In this document: in pieces, positions 50,587 to 62,914 of the stretch
Layout of the letters: every line of letters begins with the position of its first letter
Position numbering within the stretch: position 1 is the stretch's first letter
Origin: Polydactylus sextarius
Lineage: Eukaryota; Chordata; Actinopteri; Polynemidae
Assembly: GCA_016801845.1 (NCBI GenBank)
Contig: CM028906.1
Location: 13,651,001 to 13,715,000 of the forward strand
Reading direction: 5' to 3'
DNA: 64,000 nt
Position numbers and translations under genes: made by a program
Notes under the pieces: model-generated
Database searches by the model: none
Told to the model about the DNA's origin: nothing
The model's input: the letters and a program-made list of their open reading frames with translations, nothing else

Positions 50587-51150
50587 ACTTGTCAATTTGA
50601 CAAGTCAATTTTGTAGTCATGGTGGGTGCTCCTGGAGCTTCTGTGGGTCTGGATTAGTTTTGTCGAATCTCAGAAAATAGCTCAAGACCTTATCAAGGTG
50701 CATTATGGGAAGGGCAGGAGAGGATATCTCAGGCTCTGCTGCAGCAGCTTTGATTTTGTTGATTCTTTTTTTAAAAATCTGTCTCACAACATTATGGAAG
50801 TGCAACACTAGATCTCAAGAGGACGACTCAGACTTTTCCACATGATGTTTACCAGCAGTCACTAAGAATCACTGCTCTGTTTATGAAAAAAAAAGTTTTA
50901 GAATGTCTTCCATGCCTCTGGAGAAGCTTTGTCAAGTCTCTGAAAAATAATCATGATAACTGATGAGGTAGAGTCTAACTAAAAACATGCCATCAAGTTG
51001 CATTCTGGGAAGTGTAAGAGCTAATAGTCAGGATATCTCATCCTCTGCTGCTTCAGTATTGACTGGTTCTTTTTTTCTCTTGTAAGTCATTGATCATTGT
51101 GGGAGGTACAAAACATTTAAGGAAAAAAAGTCTGAAAAGTTTCTCATACT
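50587..51150 (+). repeat. two diverged direct copies of one repeat
   Basis: Blocks at about 50690-50780 recur in the same order at about 50990-51080. GTGCATTATGGGAAGG matches TTGCATTCTGGGAAGT, GGATATCTCAGGCTCTGCTG matches GGATATCTCATCCTCTGCTG, and both end with GATTCTTTTTTT or GGTTCTTTTTTT. The spacing is about 300 bp. Copy 1 is preceded by a perfect 19-bp palindrome (ACTTGTCAATTTGACAAGT, 50587-50605). The ends of the unit are not clear, and it may be an interspersed fish repeat inserted twice or tandemly duplicated. Confidence 0.65.
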
Positions 51151-53453
51151 ATATATCTCACAAGTCAACAGCATCTTTCATTTTCATTCTTCAAACACCA
51201 GCCCCTGTTTGTCTGTTGCCCCGAGTCCAATGCGAGATGACATCACCATGACATCATCACGGTCACTTTCAAAAAGAGACAGACCAGATGTGCAGATGGG
51301 TAGCAGACCTCAAGATGAAAAAACTGATATGCAAATATGAAATTAATTAATTTTGTCTGAACAGTAATTAGCACACACAAATTTGAATATGTACAGTCGG
51401 TCCATTTGTTTCTATAATTATAAAAGGATTTTCCTGATTACTCCAACAAACATCATTTAGCTGTCATTTATCATATTTCACTCTATATCTATGCTTGACT
51501 GAACAAGACAGGGGCTGCATCTCACCTCCACGTCCTGCTGTGGTTGCTTTGGTCGTCCCACAGTCTAGGTCATCACCCAATTAGATCACAGATGACAGGG
51601 TCGAAGCAAATGTCTTATAGTTAAAACAAACCTGAGCTGAAAGATGAACGTTAAATTCTGAGGATGAGTTACCTGATGGCTGCTTTTCAACTTTGGAAAC
51701 GGTTGCGTCACGTTGACCAGGGGATGTTACGACCACTGCTACTCAGTCACACTCACACTGGCCTCGTTCTCACTGGAGGATTTTAAACTGATTTTAAAGC
51801 AGCCCCTGAATTTTCTTAACCTTATTCTTGTGATCCTTTGAAGTTCAATACTCAGAGTGAGGCACTGCCAAGCTGAGGGGCCCAGCTCCATTGGGGTGAC
51901 CCGTACTAATAATAGTACACTCTCTTATGGCACTGTCAGGCTCCATCAGGGGTAAAACACTCCACCAAACGCTAAGCTGTATCTCCTCTTCTCCTTGATG
52001 CAGCTGGTGGAGGCAACGCCATGTTTGTATGTATTTCATAACAATACTTATATAAATATCTATGAAAGTAGACAGTAGCGATCAAATCGTTACGCTTTGT
52101 AGTGGTTTGGCAGGGCAGCGAGAACGGGCTCAGAGCAACAGATCACACAGTCAAACTTCTCCACTTTGGCCTGTCAGCGTTGTCTGTAGTTAGAAACAAA
52201 GCCTGGCTCCAGAAGACAGCAACCATCTGTAGAAAACAGAGCAGCTCTGCTTGGAGTCAACCTGACTTAGTGAGAACAAAGGACTGCTCCACATCTCCGC
52301 TCACATAAAAAAAAAAAGAAAAAGAAAGAGAGAGTAAAAAAAGAAGAAAATATACAGACCCCCACCTAACATCCCCTCAAATGTGGTTACACACTGAAGC
52401 TTTTTTAAAAAGAAAAAAAAATGATTTTATGCAAATCTCAAATAAGCAGGACGGTCGTTCACAACAGCTTACCATAACATTTCATAAAGAAGCTTATTAG
52501 GACTCTTTATATTAATCACAATGAAGCACAAGAACATGCAGGTAAAGGAGTGAGTGAGTCCAACCGAGCCGGACGACTCTTAAGCTCCTTAACCACCACC
52601 CTCCTTAGTTCTACTCTCACACTCTCACACTATCTTTCTTACCCTTAATCATTCAGTGACAGTTGGCTAAGTGTGCACACGTTCAGCCCCATCCTGCCTG
52701 TTTGTCTTAACACAGCTACACACACTGAAACAGACATGTTGTGACAGTCGGCTGTGTTCCTACGACCTCAGCTCTATTCTCATTGCGCACATTTGAGAAG
52801 TGAAGCAGACATTGAAAATAGTGGCATATAAAGATGTATAGAAATGAACAGAAGTGCACAATACTATCCAAATGTGACCCACGCTAGCGACAACAGTACA
52901 CCAGGTTTGTTCTATAACCAAGCACAGCAGTCTACAGAAAATGACTAGTTTCATATTTTCAGACAGTAGAAAGAAAGAAAACAAAACTTCATATCACTTC
53001 TTCCAGTGAACATGTAAAGCATGGGAATATCTGACTTTTATACTAGTAAAAAATAAAATAAATGAGCTATGATAATTCAGAAATTCAGCATACAAGCTGA
53101 TTTTAAAATAAATGTTTTAATTCAGGACATTAGGAATTTAAATTATCATAGCTTATTATAAGAAACTGGGTAAGAAAATATGTCCCAGCTTAAGCAAGGA
53201 CTACTGACTGAAAGGCCAACTAACTAAATGTTTCTTTAATTAAAATGAAATAAAATTAAATTAAATTAAATTTAAAATAAAAACAACAATACCCAAACAG
53301 CTAACATAATTCACAAACACACTATTCATAAACACGCTAACAAGAAGAAGGACATCTGGAATGCAATCGGGTTCACCCTCGGAGTCAGTCGTAAGTGTTT
53401 TCTGACACAGCTGGAGCACGCAGCAGAGGCTCGGCACCACTGTTTACATAGCG

Positions 53454-53581
53454 TTATCTGTCATCAGTGTGGATCCTCACATAGTTATTGTCATAGTTAA
53501 TATTCATGGTGTGGACCTTTAAGTCTCTGTAACCATTAAAGAAGACACGACTAGCTTCACCAGGGTTTTTCAGTGCCACTT
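53454..53581 (-). CDS. candidate 3'-terminal coding exon of an unidentified gene
   Basis: On the minus strand, an acceptor-like site (pyrimidine-rich, ending GGGTTCAG) precedes 128 nt that read without a stop for 41 codons and end in TAA. The deduced end contains VALKNPGEASRVFFNGYRD then LKVHTMNINYDNNYVRIHTD. Its composition is protein-like and unlike the low-complexity frames nearby. I do not recognise the family and found no matching upstream exon in the window, so the rest of the gene would lie above 53.6 kb or outside. A chance open frame is quite possible at this length. Confidence 0.25.
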
Positions 53582-54233
53582 CTGAACCCAGTAGTGAGTA
53601 AAATAAAAACCAACAGAACCCACTGCCTTTCCACCAGTAGCCAGTTTTACAGCATCAGAGCCCAGTGTCTCTGTGCAGTGTGGTGGCAGAACGAATGCAA
53701 CAAATGCAGTACCTGCTGCGTCGCTGAGGCTGGCAGACTGGAGGAGGAGGAGGTGTGTAGGTGGGAGGAGTAGCTGGAATGAGGTGTCCTACACTGTGAT
53801 GGCTGGGATCTCTGACTGAGCGTGGTAAGGGTGAGGTGGGGGCTGGTGATATGAGCCATCTGAACTCATAGTCTACCATCCATCACGCCAGAGAGACACC
53901 AACAGGGGCAAGCAAACAGAGGAAAACAAATAAAAAATGTATTTTCGCAGCGACCCGTTTCTCTTGCTAAGGTTCGTCCTCTCTCAGAGATGTGATTTCT
54001 GTCTCTTCACCAGCTGGGAACACATCTTCATCTCCAAACTCCAGACAGACAGTCAAAGTGAGGTATATTTTCCTGGATGTAAAAGCTTCGGTGTCATTTG
54101 AGGAACAGTGGGCTGCAAATTGTTGTGAGGCAAGTCATAGGTTTCATCCGCAGAACAGAGTCAAAATTTTGTATATTTTATGTGTTGATGCTCTAAATTT
54201 TAGAAGTATATTTAATATAATTTCCAGTTTTAT

Positions 54234-54245
54234 ATATATACACAT

Positions 54246-54318
<73 letters not shown>
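54234..54318. repeat. (CA)n-(TA)n-(CA)n compound microsatellite
   Basis: A TA run of about 45 bp is bracketed by short CA runs. It is likely polymorphic, and frames crossing it (Tyr-Ile repeats) are artefacts. Confidence 0.97.
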
Positions 54319-54935
54319 AAATTATATACAACAATTCAATTCTGAAATAAAGAAAATTTAAAAAAATCCACTTTCCATAAGTTGTGCCTCTGATATTTCA
54401 CCTACCAACCCAGTATAATATAACTGTTTTTCTCAAAGCACTGAAAAATTTAATTTAAAGTAACTGAATCGCAACATGTCTAATGTCCCAAACAGAACAT
54501 TTCTTTAGGCCCTAACAAAACTCTTTACACTGAAAATTATCCAGCATAAGAACTGACTTTGTTTCTAAAATGTAAATGTAAATCTAAATATATATTTTTG
54601 TGTTTTCAGCAGTGCAAGCAAAATGCACTTTACCTGCATATTATTGTTGTAATGATTGTTTAGTTGAGAACGTTTAAGAGAAAGATAACTCAAAAATCCT
54701 CTACACATAAAAATGATGGATACCAGTGATGTTAAGTGAAATGTGTGACACTTTAATAAGTGACACATTATGTATCAGCTGAAAGGAGAAATGACACACT
54801 TCTCCTCTGACACATACATATCCGAATTCATAAGCGATTAGAATCTCTGCCAACCAGTTCTGTATCCGTCAGCATAAAATGTGTTCCATACAAATATAAT
54901 AAATATATTATTCATTTTAAGAGATATATTTAAAC

Positions 54936-55436
54936 AGAAGTGAATGTAGTTTCCTTCCAGCTGTACGTGAGATACTGCTTTCACAAGACCACAAATGATG
55001 TGTTTTGCAGGATGACAGTGACCTTGACAGGTGACCTTTAACAGCCGAGTTCTAATCACTTCATCAATGAGTCTGAGTGATATTTTTTTCCAGATATAAT
55101 GATATTCCCTCCAAGTATTATAGGTATATTGCTTTGAGCTTGACCTTTGACATTTGATCGCCAATCATCTAAATAGACATGACAAATGTCACAATTTGTT
55201 TATAACAAATTTGTTGGCTTTTCTGCAAGGTGTTACTGAGATATTAAATTTACAGTTCATGGCCAAAATATAATCAGTTCATCTCTGATTCCAACTGAAC
55301 GTTGGTGCCAAATTGGAAAGGATTCCCTTAAGGTCTTTCTGGTCTTGTGATACTGTGTTCACAGGAGTGGGACAAATGAACAACTTAAAAACATGATGAC
55401 TCTATTGTTGTTGGCATGGAGGCGAAATAAAAACAC
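54936..55436 (+). repeat. teleost interspersed repeat containing CAGTGACCTTGAC
   Basis: CAGTGACCTTGACAGGTGAC, TTGACCTTTGACATTTGATC, AATCAGTTCATCTCTGATTC, CGTTGGTGCCAAATTGGAAA and TGTTCACAGGAGTGGGACAA appear in an order I remember from a very common percomorph repeat. That repeat ends with a GGACGGACGG-type tail and a 'GGAGGCATAAAA'-like end, here GGAGGCGAAATAAAA. Its class is uncertain and it carries no coding potential. Confidence 0.7.
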
Positions 55437-55630
55437 ACCTTTGCTCATGTCAGTATGCTCTAATGTTGACTAATGTTAGCTAAATGCTGTGTTGCTGCTG
55501 AGTAAATCCACTAATTTTAGGGTTCTGTTTTAATAGCACTGTATTTGTTGTGCTACATCAAATACAAATATATTGATGTCTTTAAACACTTGATAACTTT
55601 CTTGACATATGTGGCTACCGTGTTAACAAA

Positions 55631-55659
55631 AAGTAGTAGTAGTAGTAGTGGTAGTAGTA
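55631..55659 (+). repeat. (AGT)n microsatellite
   Basis: Nine or so AGT units with one GGT interruption. Confidence 0.95.
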
Positions 55660-55877
55660 TGTACACATCTATAGCAGACACAAAAGAATCATTAACATTC
55701 ATCTGAGGTTGAATTGTGTGGCCACCAAATGAATGTAAGTCCAAACTTCTGGATCCTTTTAGCTTTGTTTTTAGTCTCTACCAAATCCTGATATATCTTT
55801 TTGTGCTCCAGCTAGTTTTTGACTTCATCTTTCTGCCAATTGGCGCTGGACAAGTTTTCAAACTTTGCCATCAATAA

Positions 55878-55911
55878 CAGCTGCATCCAGCTGAATAGCT
55901 GGATGCAGCTG
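55878..55911. repeat. perfect inverted repeat, 15-bp arms, 4-nt loop
   Basis: CAGCTGCATCCAGCT and its exact reverse complement AGCTGGATGCAGCTG are separated by GAAT. A C-rich run (55914-55953, several CCCC and CCACC blocks) follows at once. RNA from either strand would form a stable stem-loop. Confidence 0.95.
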
Positions 55912-56794
55912 ATCCCCACCACCCCACCCTCCACTCCCCCAGCCCCCACCATCCCTAAAAATTGCAGTTTCAGCAAAACCAAAACAGTGATTTAAAATAG
56001 CCTAAAATGCTCTGCTGAACGCTGGGCATCTAAAGTGTTGTGTAGTATTATCCAGGGGGTTTGTCACTATAGGCAGCCCTTTACACATCACTTGGTCTTT
56101 TGAATTATTGTTGATATAACAACATCATGTAAAGTCTATATGTACCTCTATATGTCTCAAGAAAGTCTTTATAAATGAAGAGGCAGAGGTTGATCAGAGG
56201 TTACAGCACTTGTTCTGAGGACATGTCATACACAGGCTAATATCAGTGACAAATGGATTTTTTTTCATTCTATAAAGTGCATATTTTTTCCAAATGGTTA
56301 AAGCTTAAAATGTAAATGTGTGAATTTATGCGTGAATGTGAATTTATGAGGGATGATTTACATGTGACAGAGTTAGCGTACTGTGATGCCATATCTTTAC
56401 TCGAAGCAACGCAGAAAATCATCAAATTAAATGTTCATATTTCACTTTTGGCTGTTCCTGCTTTGTGTGAGTCCAGCTTGAGTTAATCTGCATGTATTAG
56501 GGAAAGAGCAGGAGATTGTGTGCGATGTTATTGGGAGGGAACAGTTGGAGATGGCAGACGCTCCTCCTGCTTCCTCCTGTCCCAGTCTCCACTCTGCAGG
56601 AGGAAGCTTTAGTCCTCCACACCTCCATCCATCCTTCCTTCTCTCGCCTTCCTCCTTCCCATCCCTCCATCCAAAGTTGTGTCTCACTCATAAATTTGCA
56701 TTATGAATATATTGTGGAGTTTTTACATTTGTTTCTTTTGCTGAGATTTTGCAAAGCCTGCATATGTGATGAAACTGATCCGTTTTATTGCTTC

Positions 56795-56893
56795 TGCTGA
56801 GGAGGTTATGTTTTCACCTGTACTTGTTTGTTGGTTTGTTTGTGTATTTGTCAGCAGGATCAAGCAAAATAGTTCCAAACTGATTTGTGTCAA
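56795..56893 (+). repeat. fragment of a widespread repeat (GGAGGTTATGTTTTCACC type)
   Basis: GAGGAGGTTATGTTTTCACC then TGTTTGTTGGTTTGTTTGTG and CAGCAGGATCAAGCAAAATA resemble a repeat, common in fishes and other animals, that reads 'GGAGGTTATGTTTTC ... TTTGTTTGTTTGTTTGTTAGCAGGAT'. Recognition is from memory and only the first 100 bp are preserved. Confidence 0.6.
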
Positions 56894-57119
56894 TTTAACA
56901 TATTTATGCTTTGATTTTATACAATTCAGCTCAGATTATCAAAATACTTCCTTCCCCCTGGTATTTTTCTCTCATGAGACGTGCAGGATGTTTGGCCTTG
57001 GTGTGTGAGGTGTGTGCTCTCGTCTTCATAGTTGAATATGTGTATGATATACATTTCTTCACGTTTTTTCTTTTCACTTATTTATTTCCTCTCTCATCTC
57101 CTCTGTCTTTCTCTCCATA

Positions 57120-58400
57120 AAATCCATCCAACCCGCCTCCTCCTCATCCCTCCCTTTCCTTCCTTATCCCATCCAACACCCACACTGGCATTTATGGGCA
57201 CACACACGTGCAGATCCGTTCATACTGTGTCTGGCAGGCAGACCTCCGGCCCGCAGGGCGAGTCCTCCTCCCCTCCTCTGACTGTCTGGATCTGCCACCT
57301 CCTTTGCATCGCCCAGATCCTTCCCCCCTTACTCCTGCGAACTGTCAATCCAAAACACACTGTTGAGTGGGTTGAGTCGGGGGCAGGAGAGGATGGATGG
57401 ATGGATGACAAATGCACTGTTGGGGTTGGGGGCGGTGTGAGGAAAAAGAGAGTGTGAATGGACAGCAGAGAGGTTAAGGTCATATTCTCACAACTCCCCC
57501 ACTGACCCTGACTTCCTCCATCACTGTCATCTTCCCACACAACTCCTCCTCCTCTTCCTCTAGCCTGCAGGCCATCTGATTGGCTGCTGGGGTTAGCAGT
57601 TCACCACCAGCCACCAGCTGTACTGCAGCGTCATCACAGCTCCAGGTCACTGGCAGCATATGGAAGGAAGGCTGGAACACATTCACTGGTTCAACTCTGT
57701 ATAATAATGTATAGAGAGAGATGGAGGTGTTTGATATTAATGTGATCAAAGGGCTACAAATGTGCAACAACTGTCAACACCAAACCGAATGAAGCAAAAT
57801 GAAATCAGATAAATATAAAAAATGAAAACCTCCCACATAACTTACATCCACATGCAGAACATTCATTGATTGGTGTGGATATTTTGTTGGCACTGGCCTG
57901 TGAAGGGGCGAGTCCCCTTCCAAAGACCTTTCTGATGACGATCAATGGTCCCTGAGGGATTTCTGAATGGTTACACTTTGGCAGCAGTTCCTGTCCAACG
58001 TCCCCTGGGATCGCAGGGACAACAGCTGCTGCAGCAGGACCAAACATCTGGCAGAAAGGTAGGAAAGTCAAAGTCTTGTCCAAAAGGTTGTTAAGAGAGA
58101 CAGTGGCTCAGAGGATCATGTTAGAAGGTGCTGTCATCGTTAACAGAGACTGCAAACAGCACGGCACACTACTCCCCTGACAGGAGAGTCATCTGTATCT
58201 TTCCTTCAAAGTGCTGTGGAACATTTCTGCAATGATAAGACACAGAGCTTTTGATAGGAAGGCCTCAGGGACTTTGTAATACTGTGCTGCATACTGCATG
58301 CATGGTGGCAGCCGGTGTAGAAGGCCCATTTTTAACTGCCTGCTGAACTGCTGCTGCACTTCAGCTTCTTCCCCAAGAGGGATCAGCAAGAAAATTTTGT
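57120..58400. other. pyrimidine-rich segment and unidentified open frames
   Basis: 57120-57330 and 57480-57570 are CT/CCTCC-rich on the plus strand, with a (GGAT)n run at about 57392-57407. Minus-strand frames at 57805-58083 (92 codons) and 58189-58389 (66 codons, read from a TTG) have protein-like composition but lack a family resemblance. They are not clearly bounded by splice sites. They may be remnants of a repeat or exons of the same unknown minus-strand gene as the 53.45-kb candidate, but nothing links them. Confidence 0.3.
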
Positions 58401-58909
58401 TTCCGTTATTTTATTTTAACCCCTTGTGTGATGTTTACACCTCTCGGGTCACATGTAAATCGTTAATGTAATCATAGTCACAAAAAGAAAGATGTGATTT
58501 GTGGTGCATAAAAGAGAATATTTATGATGCACTTGATAGTCAAGAGAGACTAAGTTGAACTCCTGAGCATTTTTTTGACCACAAGGATAAATGCAATTGT
58601 TTTAAGTGCTTCAATTTCCTGATAAATATTGTCAAATATATGATGGCTTAGAAAGCCAGATTCACCACTTTTGTGTTTTAACATATTCAAAATAGATAAA
58701 CACAAGCAATTTTTTTTAAAAAAAAGATCAATATACAATTGCACAATTGCAACGTTCATTCATTACGAAGTAAAACAAAAACATGGTTGCGAATATGAAT
58801 GCAAATTTCCTGGAAAACTGCTGCACATTCCCTCGCTCTGGGTAGCAACAACCACCCTTTAAAAAACTACAGGAGATCCTGCAGGGACAGGCATGTTACT
58901 TTCACCGCA

Positions 58910-58970
58910 GCAAAACTTTAAATGCTCTGAAATGAGGTGTTGCCTCACTTCAGAGCATTTAAAGTTTTGC
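58910..58970. repeat. near-perfect hairpin, 28-bp arms, 5-nt loop
   Basis: Left arm 58910-58937 starts GCAAAACTTTAAATG and right arm 58943-58970 is its reverse complement with a single mismatch (A against G at arm position 23). The loop is TGTTG. The second arm runs into a CACCT tandem (58971-58990), and its end GTTTTGCTCACCTCACC is repeated once more at about 58994-59011, showing local duplication. Confidence 0.95.
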
Positions 58971-60929
58971 TCACCTCACCTCACCTCACCTGCAGTTTTG
59001 CTCACCTCACCTGCGAGACACCTGCCAACAAAAAAAACAGCCCGACTACGAAACAAGATCAACTCTAGGCATTTACTCCGCCTTCGATAATAATGTCAGA
59101 TATCGTTTCTGGTGATGTCAGTGTCTCGTGGCTCTCATCCCATCAAGCACTATGCATTATTGTATCTTGTCAATGCATTTCCAGCCATTTTTATTTCATT
59201 TGCCCTTGTCAGTACTTACCCCCTCTTCACTCTGATGGTGAAGTTCCACAGGAGGTTGCTGAGCATACATTCTTAACAGAATCCCTTTTCAAATTAAATT
59301 TAAATGACCCCCTCAGCTCATAAGCAGAGGCTCTCCTGACAACTTAATTCATAATTCAGTGCTGAGCCAGGGCCTTGAGGACCATAATGACGGCCTAAAT
59401 GGAGGGGAGATGCTACTAAATGGGCTGTTTGTTTGCACCTAAACCTCTTTACAGGCTGCAAGTCCACAGCTCAGCACTGTGGTGGTGAGGAGGAGAAGGG
59501 CTGATGTAGGTGGAGGGCTGAGACATTTTGCTGACCAGCCTCTTTCCTGTCTCGGGTCGCTGTGGGCTGCTTGACCACAGTCAGGTTTTAGGAGGTTTTG
59601 GTGTTTTAAAGAGCATCTCCATTTGTAAGTTACGCATGAGTTAATGTCTGTGGTTAATTTGTGAGTCGCCGCAGGCCAAGTCAGAGACTTACTCATGAGA
59701 TATTTATGTCATGGAGAAGATGGCGTGAATGGTGACACAGTAAAGCAACCAAACGGGGCTGACAGTTACAAGGAGCAGTTAATGGGGAGGGGTCTTGTGA
59801 CAGCTGAGCACAGTGCAATGTATAGATCTAAGAAGAAAGGAAGAAGGTGGAAGATGAGAAGGACACTATGGAAGAAGTGAATCTGGTGAAAAGGATGTAG
59901 AGGAGAATGCTGACAGAAGGATACAAACAAGAAAGATGGAAAACACTACAGCAAAGAGAGAATGCTGCTATCCTAGTTTTTTAATATAATAAAATAAATG
60001 TAAAAGTGAAGCTGTGCTGTAATGGGAGTAGACAATACAAACAATACACTGTGCACTTGTCTTTCTTTAAAAGATCTTCTTTATGAATGAGATGAAATTC
60101 AATACAATATTGAAACAGCATGGCCATGAAAAATATTTTTCTGTGATTTTCTGGCAGGTACACATAAGAATTTCACAACAGAGAACCTCATAATATGCGA
60201 TCATGAACAAAAGTATAAAGTATAGTTTATATTGAATTATTATTAACTGTAACAACCAGGGCTCAAGTATCCCATAATAAAAAATTGGATTAGAGATGAT
60301 GTAAATTAATTTTGGGATGAATTTAGAAAGAAAAAAAATGACAATCAAACTGACTTAATGTTTTGTGCAATAGATACTTCTCATTAAGCTTCCCTGATTA
60401 TATAAATACAGGTACGTACAGACATCACCAGTGTGAGAATGGTGCCCCTGGTGGTTGGACACTGATTAATTAGAAAAGAAAAGCAGATACGGTTTGTTAG
60501 TTTTGTAAGATTGTCTCTGTTAATGTATGTACTTGCTTTCTAGTAAATGAGTCAGCAGCCAATGTTTGACGACTACCTCTAACTATGACATACCTGCTAG
60601 ATAACGGCTAACACGGTAACATTAGTGACTGGAAAAACATTAAGGTTAATGTTAAGATTATTTGAGTTCAGCAAGTCAGTAGGTACTTTGTGTCAGTGTG
60701 TGTGACAGTAATGAAAAACTGGTCCCTGTCTGCTCTGAATCAGCTCAGTCTCATGCTCTGTGTAAAGAGGCTAACTCTCATGCTACATGTCCATTTTCTG
60801 GTGCTGTAAAAAGGATACTGAAAGCACACAGACCAGGCAAGACAGACCAGCAGAGTGTCCCCTTTCCTCTCATGCAGTTTCCATGGTTATGGATACGCCT
60901 TTTCATGATTCCCAATCAATTTAATGTTG

Positions 60930-61179
60930 ATATCTATCCATTAGCTATACCACTTGTCCTTTGAGGGTCACGGGGGGGTGGAACCAATCCCATCTGACAC
61001 TGGAGAAGGACACGCTTGCCAGTCTATCACAAAATTGACCTATAGAGACAAACACACATTCATGCTCACAATCACACCTAAGGGCAAATTAGTCATCAAT
61101 TAAACTAACCTGCATGTCTTTGGACTGTGGGAGGAAACTGATTCCGAAGAAAACCCACACAAACACGGGAAGAACATGC
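60930..61179 (+). mobile_element. 3' part of a fish L2-like LINE or derived SINE
   Basis: ATCCATTAGCTATACCACTT, GGGTCACGGGGGGGTGGAAC, CCAGTCTATCACAAAATTGA, TAGAGACAAACACACATTCA, CTGCATGTCTTTGGACTGTG, GGAGGAAACTGATTC and CGGGAAGAACATGCA occur in the order of one of the most abundant teleost repeats. I remember that repeat as an L2-clade (Maui-like) LINE 3' region, but the class is less sure than the identity as an interspersed repeat. No reverse-transcriptase frame accompanies it. Confidence 0.85.
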
Positions 61180-62914
61180 ATCTTATCTTTTAATCATTTA
61201 ATAATTTCTACATCATTTAATTTTTTTCAAAGGTCACGTCAAATGATTTAGACTAAAAAGACCATAAATGTGGAGCAGATCATATCCAACTGACCTAACC
61301 ATCAATTAAAAGGTCTACAAATCTACATAAAAAGTATCCAGTGTGATTCTTTTGTTTGTCTACTTATGTGCAGTGGCTTACTTGTGACTGGGTCAGTCAC
61401 ACCAATCTCATCATATATTTGCCCTCATATTAAATGCCTGTAAAAAGCTTGCTTCCCTGATGGTCATGCAGGCAATATTGTTGCCCAACTCTAAACTGAA
61501 GCTCTGGCATCCTGGGGGCCGAGTTGAGACAGACGTGTCTGCATTACAGCTGACATTAGGACAAATATAGTTAAGGCCATTTGACTAAACAAGTGGACCT
61601 GGCTGCAGTGCTTTAAGCAGCAGCTGCACTCAGCAGTTGGTAAGTGATCTTGTGCTTCATTGCCTCATTGCCAAATGTAGAGTAACAATGGTAATAAAAT
61701 TTGAGAGAATATATTGCCGCAAAAAAGATAATACTTAAAAGCTAAATGCAATTCAGAAGTTAAATTATATTATATTCAATGTTATATCATCTCTGGAATA
61801 TTTTACATTACTCATTTTAACTCAATATTGTTTTACATTTTTAATTTACCTTTATTTCTCGAGAAGCAGATGAAGACAAGAGGATGAAATGTGCTGTTGA
61901 CATATGAGAAAAGATGGTGAATATGTTTACTTAAAGTGCTGGCATCTACGAAAAAGGCCTTAACTGTGCTGTACTGATGGCGTTCGCTGTCTCGCTCTCT
62001 GGTGAATCATATCTGAGCGTGTCCAACTGAGACAGAAGTCTGTGTCTTTATGACACAGGCCCTAAAAGAAAAGTCACCTCTCAAAAACAACACAAATACA
62101 TCAGTCATGGAGTATCTTGATGAAAATGAGTGTTGACCCGACAAAGGACAAACCCACCTGCTGGTGCAGTATCGAGTGATCCACAATTTAGAGACACAAT
62201 ATATCAGGCCAGATAAGACTGAGGCCACCAAAATAAAAGCAGTCACTGAGATATAGAGGAGAAACGAGGCTTTTTCACCTCACAGTGTTCAGTCAGACAA
62301 TCGGGACCAGAAGAACAAAGAGCTACTTTATGTCTAAGAGGAGGATGAAGTCACTGTACACTTTCCACAAGAAAACACTCTGCTGGACTTCAGGACACAG
62401 TGACATACCGAAGACTGACAGGCAGATTGGAAAGTAGTCACAGACTGCTGAACAAAAAGCTTTCAAAAAAGCATATGATATGTAGTGACAAAATTTCAGA
62501 TTTTACTTCCTGATATTTTCTGATACACTGCTTTGCGGAAAGACTGCACACTGTTCCCATTTCAAGTGTTTCAAAATCTCTGATATGTGTCTCTTTTTCT
62601 TCTCCTCCTTTTATTCTCATTTATTCTCACTTGAAGGTTCCTGTAATGTAGCAAAAAAAAATGAAGTTTTGTTTTGTTTTTGCTTTGATATATAAATAAA
62701 ATTCCTAATTTTACTTTGAATTTTACTCAGCAATCATGGTAATCTTTCATGCTATGAAGCTGCAAAAGGGAAATCTAGTGGGAACTGTCGGCATATTAGA
62801 GGTTCTTTCATCTGTTCTACCTGATTACACCTTGTTTTTGGTAGAAGTTAATTTGAGTTGTGATAGGAGTTTACTGACATTACCAAACTGCAACTTAATA
62901 CTGTAATACATGCA

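Larger units (their letters stand above)
48900..53440. other. gene-poor region downstream of mrpl46
   Basis: No supported gene. It holds an (AT)n microsatellite at about 49014-49050, a CTCF-like site at 49731-49744, two diverged copies of one repeat at about 50.6-51.15 kb, an A-rich run near 52305-52345 and an AAATT-rich low-complexity run at about 53243-53275. If the candidate minus-strand exon at 53.45 kb is real, part of this stretch would be its 3' UTR. Confidence 0.55.

Noticed and set aside
56442..57540. Several Pro/Ser/Leu-rich frames on both strands
   Set aside because: They are encoded by CCT/CCATCC low-complexity DNA and overlap each other in different frames.
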